Source: Anaerolineae bacterium
GTDB taxonomy: Bacteria; Chloroflexota; Anaerolineae; B4-G1
Direction of reading: 5' to 3'
Assembly: GCA_016783285.1 (NCBI GenBank)
Contig: JADHWW010000170.1
Coordinates: 1-10,923 of the forward strand
DNA: 10,923 nucleotides
How positions within the stretch are numbered: position 1 is the first letter of the stretch; every line of letters starts with the position of its first letter. The translations under genes were made by a program, and so were the position numbers. Under the pieces are notes generated by a model. It did no database searches and was not told the DNA's origin. It saw only the letters and a program-made list of their open reading frames with translations. Shown piece after piece: positions 1 through 6,169 of this stretch.

Positions 1-2
1 AA

Positions 3-86
3 GAGTTGACCGTGGCTACCATTACAGGCCTTGAGGTACCGCCTCCTCCAACTGGTAAACCCGTTCAATTATCCTTCCCCTGGTAG
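3..86 (+). CDS. possible C-terminal tail of an unidentified gene (5' end outside window)
   Basis: From base 3 an open frame reads 27 codons to a TAG at 84-86. The peptide contains a PPPP-TGKP stretch and ends QLSFPW, which looks like an ordinary protein tail, but I do not recognise the family. The other two plus-strand frames hit stops early. It is too short for reliable coding statistics. Its place just inside a candidate IS end (86-123) would fit a transposase or passenger gene, but that is inference only. Confidence 0.3.
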   Translation, partial: ELTVATITGLEVPPPPTGKPVQLSFPW

Positions 87-123
87 GGGGTACGGTAGAT
101 CTGGACAGTTTGGGGGTACGACA
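86..123. mobile_element. candidate insertion-sequence terminus
   Basis: The 9-mer GGGGGTACG occurs twice, at 86-94 and 112-120, with 26-bp spacing. The stretch ends in ACA, so read on the minus strand it begins TGTCGTACCCCC. A TGT...ACA end with internally repeated transposase-binding motifs is typical of IS21-like and some other IS families. Only one end is visible, no transposase domain is recognisable, and no target duplication can be seen, so the call is tentative. Confidence 0.25.
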
Positions 124-140
124 TTAATGGACTTGACAGG

Positions 141-176
141 TCATTGGCTCATTGGCTCATTGTTCATTGGTCATTG
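141..176. repeat. short tandem repeat, CATTGG-type, overlapping the thrC stop codon
   Basis: Imperfect 7-8-base units (CATTGGCT, CATTGGCT, CATTGTT, CATTGGT, CATTG) run across the end of thrC. They supply the last codons (MTNEQ) and the TGA stop of threonine synthase. The tract is AT-richer than the gene and resembles the TTGG-rich tracts at 3191-3232 and 5001-5034. Confidence 0.7.
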
Positions 177-1257
177 ATTTGAACCCGCTCCCGGTCAGCA
201 CGACGACCGGCACGTCGCCCAGACGGTCGCGCAGGTGATCCAGCGCCGCCACAGCCAGCGCAGAGGTCGGTTCGACGTAGAATCCCCGCTGGGCCAGTTT
301 CCTCTGTGCAGCCAGTGTCTCTCCGTCCGGCAGGGCCAGTATTGCGCCGCCACTCTCGCGCACGGCAGCCAGCACCGCCTGGCCCCAGGGTGGCACAGCG
401 ATGCGCACACCCTCCGCGATGGTCTCTTGTTCCTCGACCGGCTCCACATCGGCTGCGCCACGCTCCCAGGCGCGTGCCAGTGGTGCGCACGGTTGCGCCT
501 GCACGCCAAAGAGACGCGGCCGTCGTTCGATCAGCCTCGCCGCCAGCAGTTCGCCAAAGCCACGGTGCAACCCCAGCAATAGTGTCCCGTGGCCCAGCGG
601 CGCCACGAGACTTTCCGGCGCGCAGCCGCCCAACTGCTCCCACAGTTCAAAGGCCATCGTCTTCATCCCCTGCGGGTAAAAGGGGCTATAAACGTGACTG
701 GCGTAGACAGCGCCCTCCTCGACGGCCTGGCGCACGGCACGAGTGGCCTCGCTGCGGGGGCCGGGCACCGGCACGACCCTGGCGCCGTAGGCCGCGATCT
801 GGGCCTGCTTGACCGGTGAGGCGTGGGCCGGCACGTAGACAGTGGCGCGGAGCCCGGCGCGGGCGGCGTAGGCCGCCAACGCAGCCCCGGCGTTGCCCGA
901 GGAATCCTCGACGACTTTTTGCACGTCCGCCGCCTTTAGCGCCGTGACCAGCACAGCCGCCCCTCGATCCTTGAAGGATCCCGTGGGGTTGAGGTACTCG
1001 GCCTTGAGGTGGACGGACTGACCATCCCACTCGGCGGCGACCAGCGGGGTCCAGCCCTCGCCCAGCGTCACCGGGGCCGCGCCATTAGGCAGGGGCAGCG
1101 CGTCCCGGTAGCGCCAGAGGGTGTGGTCGCCCTCGTCCACGCGGGTGGGGTAAAAGGACGGTGCGCCCGCGATCTCTAGCACGCCACCGCAGTCACAGCA
1201 CCAGCGGGTGGGGTCGAGAGGCCAACTGTGTGCGCAATTGCTACATCGTAGATTCAC
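157..1257 (-). CDS. thrC: threonine synthase
   Basis: This PLP-dependent enzyme converts O-phospho-L-homoserine to L-threonine in the cytoplasm. An N-terminal zinc ribbon shows C5-x2-C8 and C20-x2-C23. The PLP lysine is K96 in NPTGSFKDRG. A SSGNAGAALAAYAARAG block binds the substrate and cofactor, and the C-terminal TGSGFK motif is present. At 366 residues the length is normal. The open frame extends further upstream, but that part overlaps the HEPN gene and is not threonine-synthase-like. An ATG at 1293 has GGAGG directly against it, which is too close. The GTG at 1257 has AGGA nine bases upstream and starts just before the zinc ribbon, so I prefer it; it overlaps the HEPN gene by 17 bases. 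The last residues (MTNEQ) come from a tandem repeat. It is the last gene of the leftward block, so it is probably translationally coupled to the HEPN gene. Confidence 0.93.
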   Translation of the reverse strand: MNLRCSNCAHSWPLDPTRWCCDCGGVLEIAGAPSFYPTRVDEGDHTLWRYRDALPLPNGAAPVTLGEGWTPLVAAEWDGQSVHLKAEYLNPTGSFKDRGAAVLVTALKAADVQKVVEDSSGNAGAALAAYAARAGLRATVYVPAHASPVKQAQIAAYGARVVPVPGPRSEATRAVRQAVEEGAVYASHVYSPFYPQGMKTMAFELWEQLGGCAPESLVAPLGHGTLLLGLHRGFGELLAARLIERRPRLFGVQAQPCAPLARAWERGAADVEPVEEQETIAEGVRIAVPPWGQAVLAAVRESGGAILALPDGETLAAQRKLAQRGFYVEPTSALAVAALDHLRDRLGDVPVVVLTGSGFKSMTNEQ

Positions 1258-1696
1258 GCTGCGTTGTCCTGGGACTGGTCTGTTCTCCTGCATCCTCCAA
1301 TGTCTCCGTGACCTGCCGGATAATGTGCTGCGCCTGGCGAAGTGCTTTTTCTGCATCCTCGGCATCGAAGGCTTCGGCCGGAATCCCACCAGGCAGCCCG
1401 TTTGGGTAGCGGGTGGGGATGTAATGACGGTCGAGTCCACCCCCTACGCCGATCAGCGCCTCGAAACGATCATCATACTCGGTGGCTTGGCGGGCCAGGT
1501 CTGCCACCGAGTGTCCCCATACTCTTTCTACCCCCTGAGCATACAGGTAGCCCTTCAGCGCCTTTTCGCCGGCCTGCTGGGCCAGGAAGCAGGTCAGGTG
1601 GTAACGTCCTCCGGCCTGGTTGTAGCGGGCATCATCGAGGTCCTGTCGAGCCTGTTGCAACCAACGCTTGCCTTCTTCTCTCGGATCAGGTCTCAT
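1241..1696 (-). CDS. HEPN-domain protein, putative toxin or partner of the MNT protein
   Basis: This is a 151-residue helical protein of the HEPN type (PF05168-like). The helix at about 10-55 (RWLQQARQDLDDAR, then FLAQQAGEKALKGYL) and the RYIP/RYPNG-like stretch at 90-100 are typical. HEPN proteins paired with MNT nucleotidyltransferases act in several known systems as RNase toxins silenced by their partner. The usual catalytic R-x4-6-H motif is not clear here: the only close match is R58-x3-H62 (RVWGHS). It may be a non-catalytic member, so RNase activity is uncertain. The chosen start (ATG at 1696) has GGGAG upstream and overlaps the MNT gene end by 11 bases. The longer open frame upstream runs through the MNT gene and is an artefact. 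The gene overlaps thrC at its 3' end. Confidence 0.85.
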   Translation of the reverse strand: MRPDPREEGKRWLQQARQDLDDARYNQAGGRYHLTCFLAQQAGEKALKGYLYAQGVERVWGHSVADLARQATEYDDRFEALIGVGGGLDRHYIPTRYPNGLPGGIPAEAFDAEDAEKALRQAQHIIRQVTETLEDAGEQTSPRTTQRESTM

Positions 1697-2024
1697 AGAG
1701 CACTCTCCCTTCTTGCAAAGCCTGTCGTATGAACGACCGTTCACGGATAGCCTCAAATTCCTGGGGGGTATAGGCCAGCAGATCGAGGCCGACACGTGGC
1801 TGGATTCGTTCATATAACAATCCTAACCGCTTGATGAATGATTGGTCAGAATCCAACACGACAATAAGGTCCAGGTCGCTCCATGCAGCGATCTCCCCTC
1901 GGGCGGCGGAGCCAAATAGGACGATGAGTCGCACTCCTATCTCGCGTAAAACCCGAATGATGCGCTCAAGTTCACGCTCAAGCAACGCCTGCCGTCTGGA
2001 TCGTTGTTCTAGCCAGTATTGCAT
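1686..2024 (-). CDS. MNT-type minimal nucleotidyltransferase (HEPN partner, putative antitoxin)
   Basis: This is a 112-residue polymerase-beta-like minimal nucleotidyltransferase. It has the full family signature GS-x10-DxD: G38-S39, then D50-L-D52 in SDLDLIVVLD. A likely third carboxylate is D81 in VGLDLLAY. In characterised HEPN/MNT pairs the MNT protein inactivates HEPN by AMPylating or oligoadenylylating a tyrosine. The intact motif says this copy should be catalytically competent. The start ATG at 2024 has only a weak purine-rich AAGAAGAGA upstream. It lies 24 bases after the annotated stop of the DUF5678 gene and overlaps the HEPN gene by 11 bases, the expected order (antitoxin first) for a coupled module. 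Assignment to the fold is firm; the antitoxin role is inferred from context. Confidence 0.9.
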   Translation of the reverse strand: MQYWLEQRSRRQALLERELERIIRVLREIGVRLIVLFGSAARGEIAAWSDLDLIVVLDSDQSFIKRLGLLYERIQPRVGLDLLAYTPQEFEAIRERSFIRQALQEGRVLYET

Positions 2025-2048
2025 TTTGCATCTCTTCTTGCCGACTAT

Positions 2049-2384
2049 TCAGCCTTCACCACCTGGTACCCATCCGGCTCCCCAATCAAGAGCACCTGAT
2101 TGCCCTTTCGGTCCAGGATCACAGGACTGGAACTTTTTGTAGGGAATGTAATCTACAAAAGGTTCTTGCTCAGGATACCTGGACTTGGCCTGTCTGTATA
2201 CCTCTTCGTGCGTATCTCCCACGAAGAGTTCTTTGTTTATGACGGTCAGGTGCTTGCCTCGATATTTGGCTTCAAATTCCTGTGCGTGTTCGTTCCACCA
2301 TGCGACGTCCTCCGCATCGCGCCCGAGTTCTTCCAATTCCTCCTCGGTGGCCTCCTCAATGAGGCCCAAATCACGTAGAGCCAT
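2049..2384 (-). CDS. DUF5678-family small protein, C-terminus apparently frameshifted
   Basis: This is a 111-residue protein of unknown function. The N-terminal third is acidic and helical (EEATEEELEELGRDAEDVAWW). The core at about 38-85 (KYRGKHLTVIN..ELFVGDTHEEVY..AKSRYPEQEPFV) matches the pattern of DUF5678 proteins, which are common near TA genes in Chloroflexota and archaea. I chose the ATG at 2384, one base after the glycosyltransferase stop, with GGAGGAG four bases upstream; the more upstream ATG at 2399 lies in that Shine-Dalgarno. After about residue 90 the annotated frame becomes Gly-rich (PGPKGQSGALDWGAGW) with few GC-ending codons. The +1 frame there reads VILDRKGNQVLLIGEP and then DGYQVVKAE, ending with TAG at 2045-2047, with far more GC-ending codons. 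A single-base loss near 2120-2130 is therefore likely. Confidence 0.75.
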   Translation of the reverse strand: MALRDLGLIEEATEEELEELGRDAEDVAWWNEHAQEFEAKYRGKHLTVINKELFVGDTHEEVYRQAKSRYPEQEPFVDYIPYKKFQSCDPGPKGQSGALDWGAGWVPGGEG

Positions 2385-2385
2385 T

Positions 2386-3108
2386 TCACTCCTCCTCACT
2401 ACTCTTTTCTCTGCGCAACTCTCGGCTCAATCGCAGCCGGAAGCACACCAGGTCACGGAACGCTCTGACGATCACCATGAGGTTGGCGCCGGTGGACTCG
2501 CCCGCCACGCGCGGCAGATGGGTCACCGGCGCCTCGGCGATGCGGTAGCCACGCGCCTTGGCGCCGGCCAGGAACTCGGTGTCAATCATCGCCCCATCGG
2601 AGACGAGCGTCACGTGGGCCAGAACGTCGCGCCGGAACAGTTTGAAACCGCAGTCAATATCGCGGCACAGGTAGCCGAACAGAAGCCGCACCAGCGTGTT
2701 CCAGCCGAGGGCGTTGAGTTTGCGGATGGGCGTATCCTGCCGGTCGGCCCGATAGCCGCACACGATGTCCGCCCCGTCGAGACGTTCCAGAAGCCGGTTG
2801 ATTTCGCTCAAGTCAAACTGGTTATCCGCCGGGACGAACGCGATCAGATCACCCGTGGCGGCCGCGAATCCCGCTTTGAGCGATCCACCATAGCCCCGGT
2901 TGGGGTAATGCTCCACCAGCCGAAAGTCGGGGATACGATGCGCCAGTTCGCGGGCGATCTCACCCGTGCGGTCGGCGCTGCCGTCGTTGACCAGGATGAT
3001 CTCGTAATCCATTCCCAACTGCTGGGCCACGGCCGAGACCTGCTCCACGGCCTTTTCGACATTTGCCTCTTCGTTGTAGGCAGGAAGAACCACAGACAGA
3101 GCCGGCAT
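2386..3108 (-). CDS. GT2-family glycosyltransferase, polyprenol-phosphate sugar transferase-like
   Basis: This is a 240-residue GT-A fold glycosyltransferase resembling dolichol/undecaprenyl-phosphate mannosyl- or glucosyltransferases (DPM1-like). These move a sugar from a nucleotide donor to a lipid carrier at the inner face of the membrane. Motifs seen: VVLPAYNEE at 6-14, VNDGSADRT at 40-48, RGYGGSLKAG at 71-80, the metal-site region PADNQFD at 93-99, and DIDCGFKLFRRDV at 150-162. It has no transmembrane segment, so it is of the short soluble or peripheral type. The acidic C-terminus is SSEEE. The start ATG at 3108 has GGAGG five bases upstream and lies downstream of a strong minus-strand promoter. 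It is the first gene of the leftward block. The exact sugar and acceptor cannot be read from sequence. Confidence 0.9.
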   Translation of the reverse strand: MPALSVVLPAYNEEANVEKAVEQVSAVAQQLGMDYEIILVNDGSADRTGEIARELAHRIPDFRLVEHYPNRGYGGSLKAGFAAATGDLIAFVPADNQFDLSEINRLLERLDGADIVCGYRADRQDTPIRKLNALGWNTLVRLLFGYLCRDIDCGFKLFRRDVLAHVTLVSDGAMIDTEFLAGAKARGYRIAEAPVTHLPRVAGESTGANLMVIVRAFRDLVCFRLRLSRELRREKSSEEE

Positions 3109-3138
3109 TGGACCTCCACTCGTTAAAAAGTTGCAGAT

Positions 3139-3167
3139 ATTATATCACATCCGACTGTATTGCTCAA
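3139..3167 (-). promoter_or_regulatory. sigma70-like promoter for the leftward operon
   Basis: On the minus strand a -35 TTGAGC (3167-3162) is followed by exactly 17 bases and a perfect -10 TATAAT (3144-3139). TGA directly before the -10 makes an extended TGn -10. It sits about 30 bases upstream of the glycosyltransferase start. The -35 shares bases 3162-3165 with that of the rightward promoter. Confidence 0.75.
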
Positions 3168-3188
3168 CTGTGGGCTTTGGGGTATAAT
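3160..3188 (+). promoter_or_regulatory. sigma70-like promoter for ftsY and the rightward operon
   Basis: A -35 TTGCTC (3160-3165), a 17-base spacer and a perfect TATAAT (3183-3188) face ftsY. Transcription would start near 3195, at the head of the TTGG tandem repeat, giving a leader of roughly 107 bases. The -35 overlaps that of the minus-strand promoter, so one polymerase could occlude the other. Confidence 0.75.
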
Positions 3189-3190
3189 CT

Positions 3191-3232
3191 GGTAGGTTGG
3201 TAGATTGGTAAATTGGTAGATTGGTGAGATTG
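3191..3232. repeat. short tandem repeat, GGTAGATT-type, in the ftsY leader
   Basis: Imperfect 7-8-base units of the form TTGGTAGA/TTGGTAAA run directly after the ftsY -10 box. Bases 3210-3225 (AAATTGGTAGATTGGT) occur again exactly, in inverted orientation, at 5003-5018. If transcription starts where predicted, the repeat is transcribed as the first part of the ftsY 5' leader. No gene lies between the divergent starts; this tract and the promoters fill most of the gap. Confidence 0.75.
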
Positions 3233-3301
3233 CTTATGGCGGTGACGATTAGCGGTTAGACGCGCATGATCCGTTGATCCTGCCGATTCGTGTTCTCAGT
3301 T

Positions 3302-4213
3302 ATGGCTACTGGAATTGCTCACTCGATCAAGGATAGTTTGACTCGCACGCGCAATGCGGTTTTTAGCCGCATCGCGGGGCTGCTGGGCGCCAGCCAGGTG
3401 ACCGCCGCCACCTGGGACGAACTGGAAGAGTTGCTCATCCAGGCCGACATGGGCGTGGAGACGACGCTCTACCTGGTCGAACGGCTGCGGAAACGCGCCC
3501 GCGACGAGGCGATTCTAAAGGCCGGTACACTTCAGACGGCACTGCGCGAGGAACTGCGGGCCATGTTGCCCGATCCACCGCCGCTCGATCTGGGAGGCCG
3601 CCCGCTGGACGTGGTGCTCATCGTCGGCGTGAACGGGTCCGGTAAGACGACGAGCATTGCCAAACTGGCCTACCGCTCCCGGCAGCAGGGGCGTCACGTG
3701 CTGCTGGCGGCGGCCGACACTTTCCGCGCTGCGGCGATGGATCAACTGAACATCTGGGCGCAGCGGGCCGGCGTGGACATCGTCACCGGGCCGGAGGGGG
3801 GCGATCCGGGCGCGGTTGTCTTCGACGCGCTCCAGGCCGCACAGGCGCGGGGAATGGACCTGGTGATCGCCGACACTGCCGGGCGGCTGCATACGCAGTA
3901 CAACCTGATGGCCGAGTTGCGCAAGGTGCGCAAGGTGGCGGCGAAGAACGTCATAGGTGCGCCCCACGAGACGCTGCTCGTGCTCGACGCCACCACTGGC
4001 CAGAATGCATTATCGCAGGCGCGCCACTTTCAGGAAGCGGTGAAGGTAACCGGCGTGATACTAGCCAAGTTGGACGGCACCGCCAGGGGAGGGATGGTCT
4101 TTGCCATCGCCCGCGAACTGGGGCTGCCGGTGCGTTTTGTCGGCACGGGGGAAAAGATGGAGGATCTGGTTCCGTTCGATGCGGATGCGTTTGTGGAGGG
4201 ATTGTTAGGTTGA
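3302..4213 (+). CDS. ftsY: signal recognition particle receptor FtsY
   Basis: FtsY is the SRP-type GTPase that receives ribosome-SRP complexes at the membrane for co-translational insertion. A short N-terminal helical part (to about 95) precedes the GTPase (G) domain. Motifs, numbered from ATG 3302: P-loop GVNGSGKT at 109-116, ADTFRAAA around 138-145, DTAGR at 191-195, [10 protein letters not shown] at 255-264 (most members have TKLDG) and GTGEK at 282-286. At 303 residues it is a compact FtsY lacking the long acidic A domain of E. coli. A GTG at 3290 is a possible alternative start; neither start has a clear Shine-Dalgarno, unlike the downstream genes. It is the first gene of the rightward block, and vapB follows 13 bases after its stop. 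Confidence 0.95.
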   Translation: MATGIAHSIKDSLTRTRNAVFSRIAGLLGASQVTAATWDELEELLIQADMGVETTLYLVERLRKRARDEAILKAGTLQTALREELRAMLPDPPPLDLGGRPLDVVLIVGVNGSGKTTSIAKLAYRSRQQGRHVLLAAADTFRAAAMDQLNIWAQRAGVDIVTGPEGGDPGAVVFDALQAAQARGMDLVIADTAGRLHTQYNLMAELRKVRKVAAKNVIGAPHETLLVLDATTGQNALSQARHFQEAVKVTGVILAKLDGTARGGMVFAIARELGLPVRFVGTGEKMEDLVPFDADAFVEGLLG

Positions 4214-4226
4214 GGAGGAGTACACG

Positions 4227-4436
4227 ATGGGCAATGCAGGAGAACAAACCGTACGTAAAACAGTACTGCTAAATCCAGAAAAAGTCCAAAGATTGCGGGA
4301 ACTCTTTGGGGTCAAGACCGATTCTCAGGCCGTCCGATGGGCGATTGACGAGACGCTGGCATACAGGGAAGCCCTGGAAGCAGCGCGTCGCATCCAAAAG
4401 CGCGGTACATTCGCTCGCGAAGCGAGTCGGGAGTGA
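4227..4436 (+). CDS. vapB: VapB-type antitoxin
   Basis: This 69-residue protein has an N-terminal beta-strand ([12 protein letters not shown]) followed by helices ([23 protein letters not shown]). That layout is typical of ribbon-helix-helix-like VapB antitoxins, with a basic C-terminal tail ([14 protein letters not shown]) that would wrap the toxin. A strong GGAGGAG lies upstream of the ATG, which follows the ftsY stop by 13 bases, so it is probably cotranscribed with ftsY. Its TGA stop directly abuts the ATG of the PIN-domain gene. Such antitoxins normally neutralise the toxin and repress their own promoter; here the toxin gene is interrupted, so it may survive as an orphan. Confidence 0.8.
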   Translation: MGNAGEQTVRKTVLLNPEKVQRLRELFGVKTDSQAVRWAIDETLAYREALEAARRIQKRGTFAREASRE

Positions 4437-4889
4437 ATGTTGGCGAGGCTTCAAGTATTCGACAGTTCCGTTCTAATCCCCTGGCTCAGGGATGGGAGTC
4501 ACGATGATCTCATTGCGGCCTCTCTCAAATCCCGTCGCTTCTTGCTTTGCACTGTCGTGTGGATGGAACTTTATGCCGGGACACGAGACAAGGCAGACAA
4601 ACGGGATCTCGATCATACTGTGCAGGCTCTGACCAAAATTGAGCGCATCGTTTCACCACGGCCTGAGGAGTTCTACGTGGCCGGTCAGGCGATGGCCTAC
4701 TACGGATGACAGTATGGGGCTATTCGGACGAAGGATCACGTGAGTGATGTATTGATCGCTCTGTGTGCCGCTAGGGCGGGCGCCCAGTTGGTTACGGAGA
4801 ATCGAGAGCACATGGAGATTTGGCAACGAGTCCTCAGGAGATCAGGGGTCAAGCTCGACTTGTTGATTGCGACCCGTGAAAAGCAATAG
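4437..4889 (+). pseudogene. vapC: VapC-type PIN-domain toxin interrupted by an in-frame TGA
   Basis: The frame opens with a PIN-domain start (FDSSVLIPWL, D9) and continues with E44 in WMELYAGT. A TGA at 4707-4709 (codon 91) stops it. Reading on in the same frame gives QYGAIRTKDHVSDVLIAL and VTENREHM, ending at TAG 4887-4889, for 150 residues in all, the normal VapC size. The third catalytic acid (D104) and the T120/N122 region lie after the stop, so the 90-residue product should lack RNase activity. The codon before QYGAI is usually Arg in this family, so CGA to TGA is the simplest origin. The base after the TGA is C, the leakiest context. The ATG directly follows the vapB stop. Other genes here end in TGA, so the genetic code is standard. 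Confidence 0.85.
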
Positions 4890-4901
4890 GGGAGGTAGAG
4901 C

Positions 4902-5063
4902 ATGCCAAGGATCACATTCACAGCAGAGACAATGCCAAAGTCGAGTAAAGAGTTCCAGAGAGTCTTGCGCGAGGCGTGGGAGAATGCTTCTCCGCCCAAC
5001 GTACCAATCTACCAATTTCCCAATTTCCCAACCCAAGGAGGACAACGTGGAAGAAATTTGTAA
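4902..5063 (+). CDS. doubtful small ORF between vapC and prfB
   Basis: A 53-codon frame begins at ATG 4902 with a good GGAGG seven bases upstream and ends with TAA at 5061-5063. Its first ~30 residues (MPRITFTAETMPKSSKEFQR, then VLREAWENASPP) look protein-like. From about residue 34 it runs into the TTGG-type tandem repeat (5001-5034), and its end overlaps the prfB start in another frame. I recognise no family. It could be a small gene whose tail was replaced by the repeat, or chance. Confidence 0.35.
   Translation: MPRITFTAETMPKSSKEFQRVLREAWENASPPNVPIYQFPNFPTQGGQRGRNL
5001..5034. repeat. short tandem repeat, inverted copy of the ftsY-leader repeat
   Basis: Units ACCAATCT, ACCAATTT and CCCAATTT are repeated. 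Bases 5003-5018 are the exact reverse complement of 3210-3225. The tract ends immediately before the prfB Shine-Dalgarno (AAGGAGG at 5035-5041). Confidence 0.75.
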
Positions 5064-6154
5064 CCGCCTAACGGCTTTGAACGCAAAACTAGACCACATC
5101 CGGGGGCGTCTTTGACCTGGCTGCCAAAGAGCAAGAGATCACCCGACTGGAGAAACGCGCCAGCGCCCCCGATTTCTGGGGCGACCCCGAAACGGCCCAG
5201 GTGGCGATGCGGCGTCTCTCCAGCCTGCGCGAGGAGGCGGAGCGCTGGAACACGCTGGAGCAGCGGGTACAGGAAACGTTAGAGTTCGCCACGCTGGACG
5301 ATGATAGCCTGGACGACGAACTGGCCGCTGAGACGGAGGCGCTGGAACAGGAAATAGACCGCCTCGAGTTCCACCTGCTCCTCTCCGGGCCTTATGACCG
5401 GGGCGATGCCATCCTGGCCATCCACGCCGGCGCCGGTGGCACCGATGCCCAGGACTTTTCCGAGATGGTATTGCGTATGTACCTGCGCTGGGCCGAGGCG
5501 CGCGGATACGAGGCCGACGTGGTGGACCGGCTCTGCGGCGAGGAGGCTGGCATCAAGCGGGCCACCGTCACCATCTCCGGCCCCTATGCCTACGGCTATC
5601 TGCGCGCTGAGCGGGGCGTGCACCGGTTGGTGCGGCTCTCCCCCTTCGACGCCGCCCATCGCCGCCATACCTCCTTCGCGTTGGTCGAGGCCTGGCCCGA
5701 CATCGGCGACGACATCTCGATAACGATTGATTCGAACGACCTGCAGATTGACACCTTTTGCGCCTCGACTGCCGGCGGACAGCACATGCAGAAAAATGAG
5801 ACGGCGGTGCGCATCACTCACGTCCCCACCGGCATCGTCGTCTCCTGCCAGAACGAGCGCTCGCAGACGCAGAACCGGGAAACGGCGCTGCGCGTGTTGC
5901 GGGCGCGGCTGTTACAACTGGAGGAGGAGAAACGGCGCGCAGAGATCGCCGAACTAAAGGGGGAACACGTGGACGCTGGATGGGGCAACCAGATCCGCTC
6001 CTACGTGCTGCAACCTTACCATAAGGTCAAGGACCATCGCACCGGCCACGAGACCGGCAACGTGCAGGCCGTGCTCGATGGGCGGCTGGACAAGTTTATG
6101 GAAGCGTATCTGCGTTTTACGTTGGGCGCCGGGAAATCCGGCAACAAGCACTAA
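5047..6154 (+). CDS. prfB: peptide chain release factor 2, expressed by programmed +1 frameshift
   Basis: RF2 terminates translation at UGA and UAA. The gene starts at GTG 5047 with GGAGG five bases upstream. Codons 1-22 end at CTT (5110-5112), followed by TGA (5113-5115) and C. GGGGG at 5102-5106 acts as the internal Shine-Dalgarno. This is the classic autoregulatory site: scarce RF2 lets the ribosome slip +1 and continue from GAC at 5114. The joined product is 22 + 346 = 368 residues, the usual RF2 size. The stop-codon recognition tripeptide SPF is seen in RLSPFD. The peptidyl-tRNA hydrolysis motif GGQ is seen in STAGGQHMQKNETAVRITH; HMQKNE differs from the HVNKT-type sequence of E. coli-like RF2s. 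A start at ATG 5201 would lose the N-terminal domain. A coiled-coil/zinc-ribbon gene follows 15 bases downstream. Confidence 0.96.
5102..5116 (+). promoter_or_regulatory. RF2 programmed +1 frameshift site
   Basis: The site GGGGG-CGT-CTT-TGA-C has the internal Shine-Dalgarno three bases before the CTT slippery codon, the arrangement of bacterial prfB genes. The in-frame UGA makes RF2 limit its own synthesis. The zero-frame product would be only 22 residues. Confidence 0.95.
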
Positions 6155-6169
6155 CAGGAGGTGAGAGTA

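Noticed and set aside
1258..1440. N-terminal extension of threonine synthase up to 1440
   Set aside because: It overlaps the HEPN gene, is unlike threonine synthases, and the zinc ribbon begins right after the GTG at 1257.
2185..3126. 313-codon open frame on the plus strand
   Set aside because: It is antisense to the glycosyltransferase and DUF5678 genes and has no recognisable motifs.
4707..4709. TGA as a sense codon (alternative genetic code)
   Set aside because: ftsY, thrC, vapB and others end with TGA at the right length, and prfB (RF2, which reads UGA) is present with its UGA-dependent control site.
4842..5292. Short minus-strand frames opposite vapC and prfB
   Set aside because: They lie antisense to recognisable coding sequence and lack plausible ribosome-binding sites.
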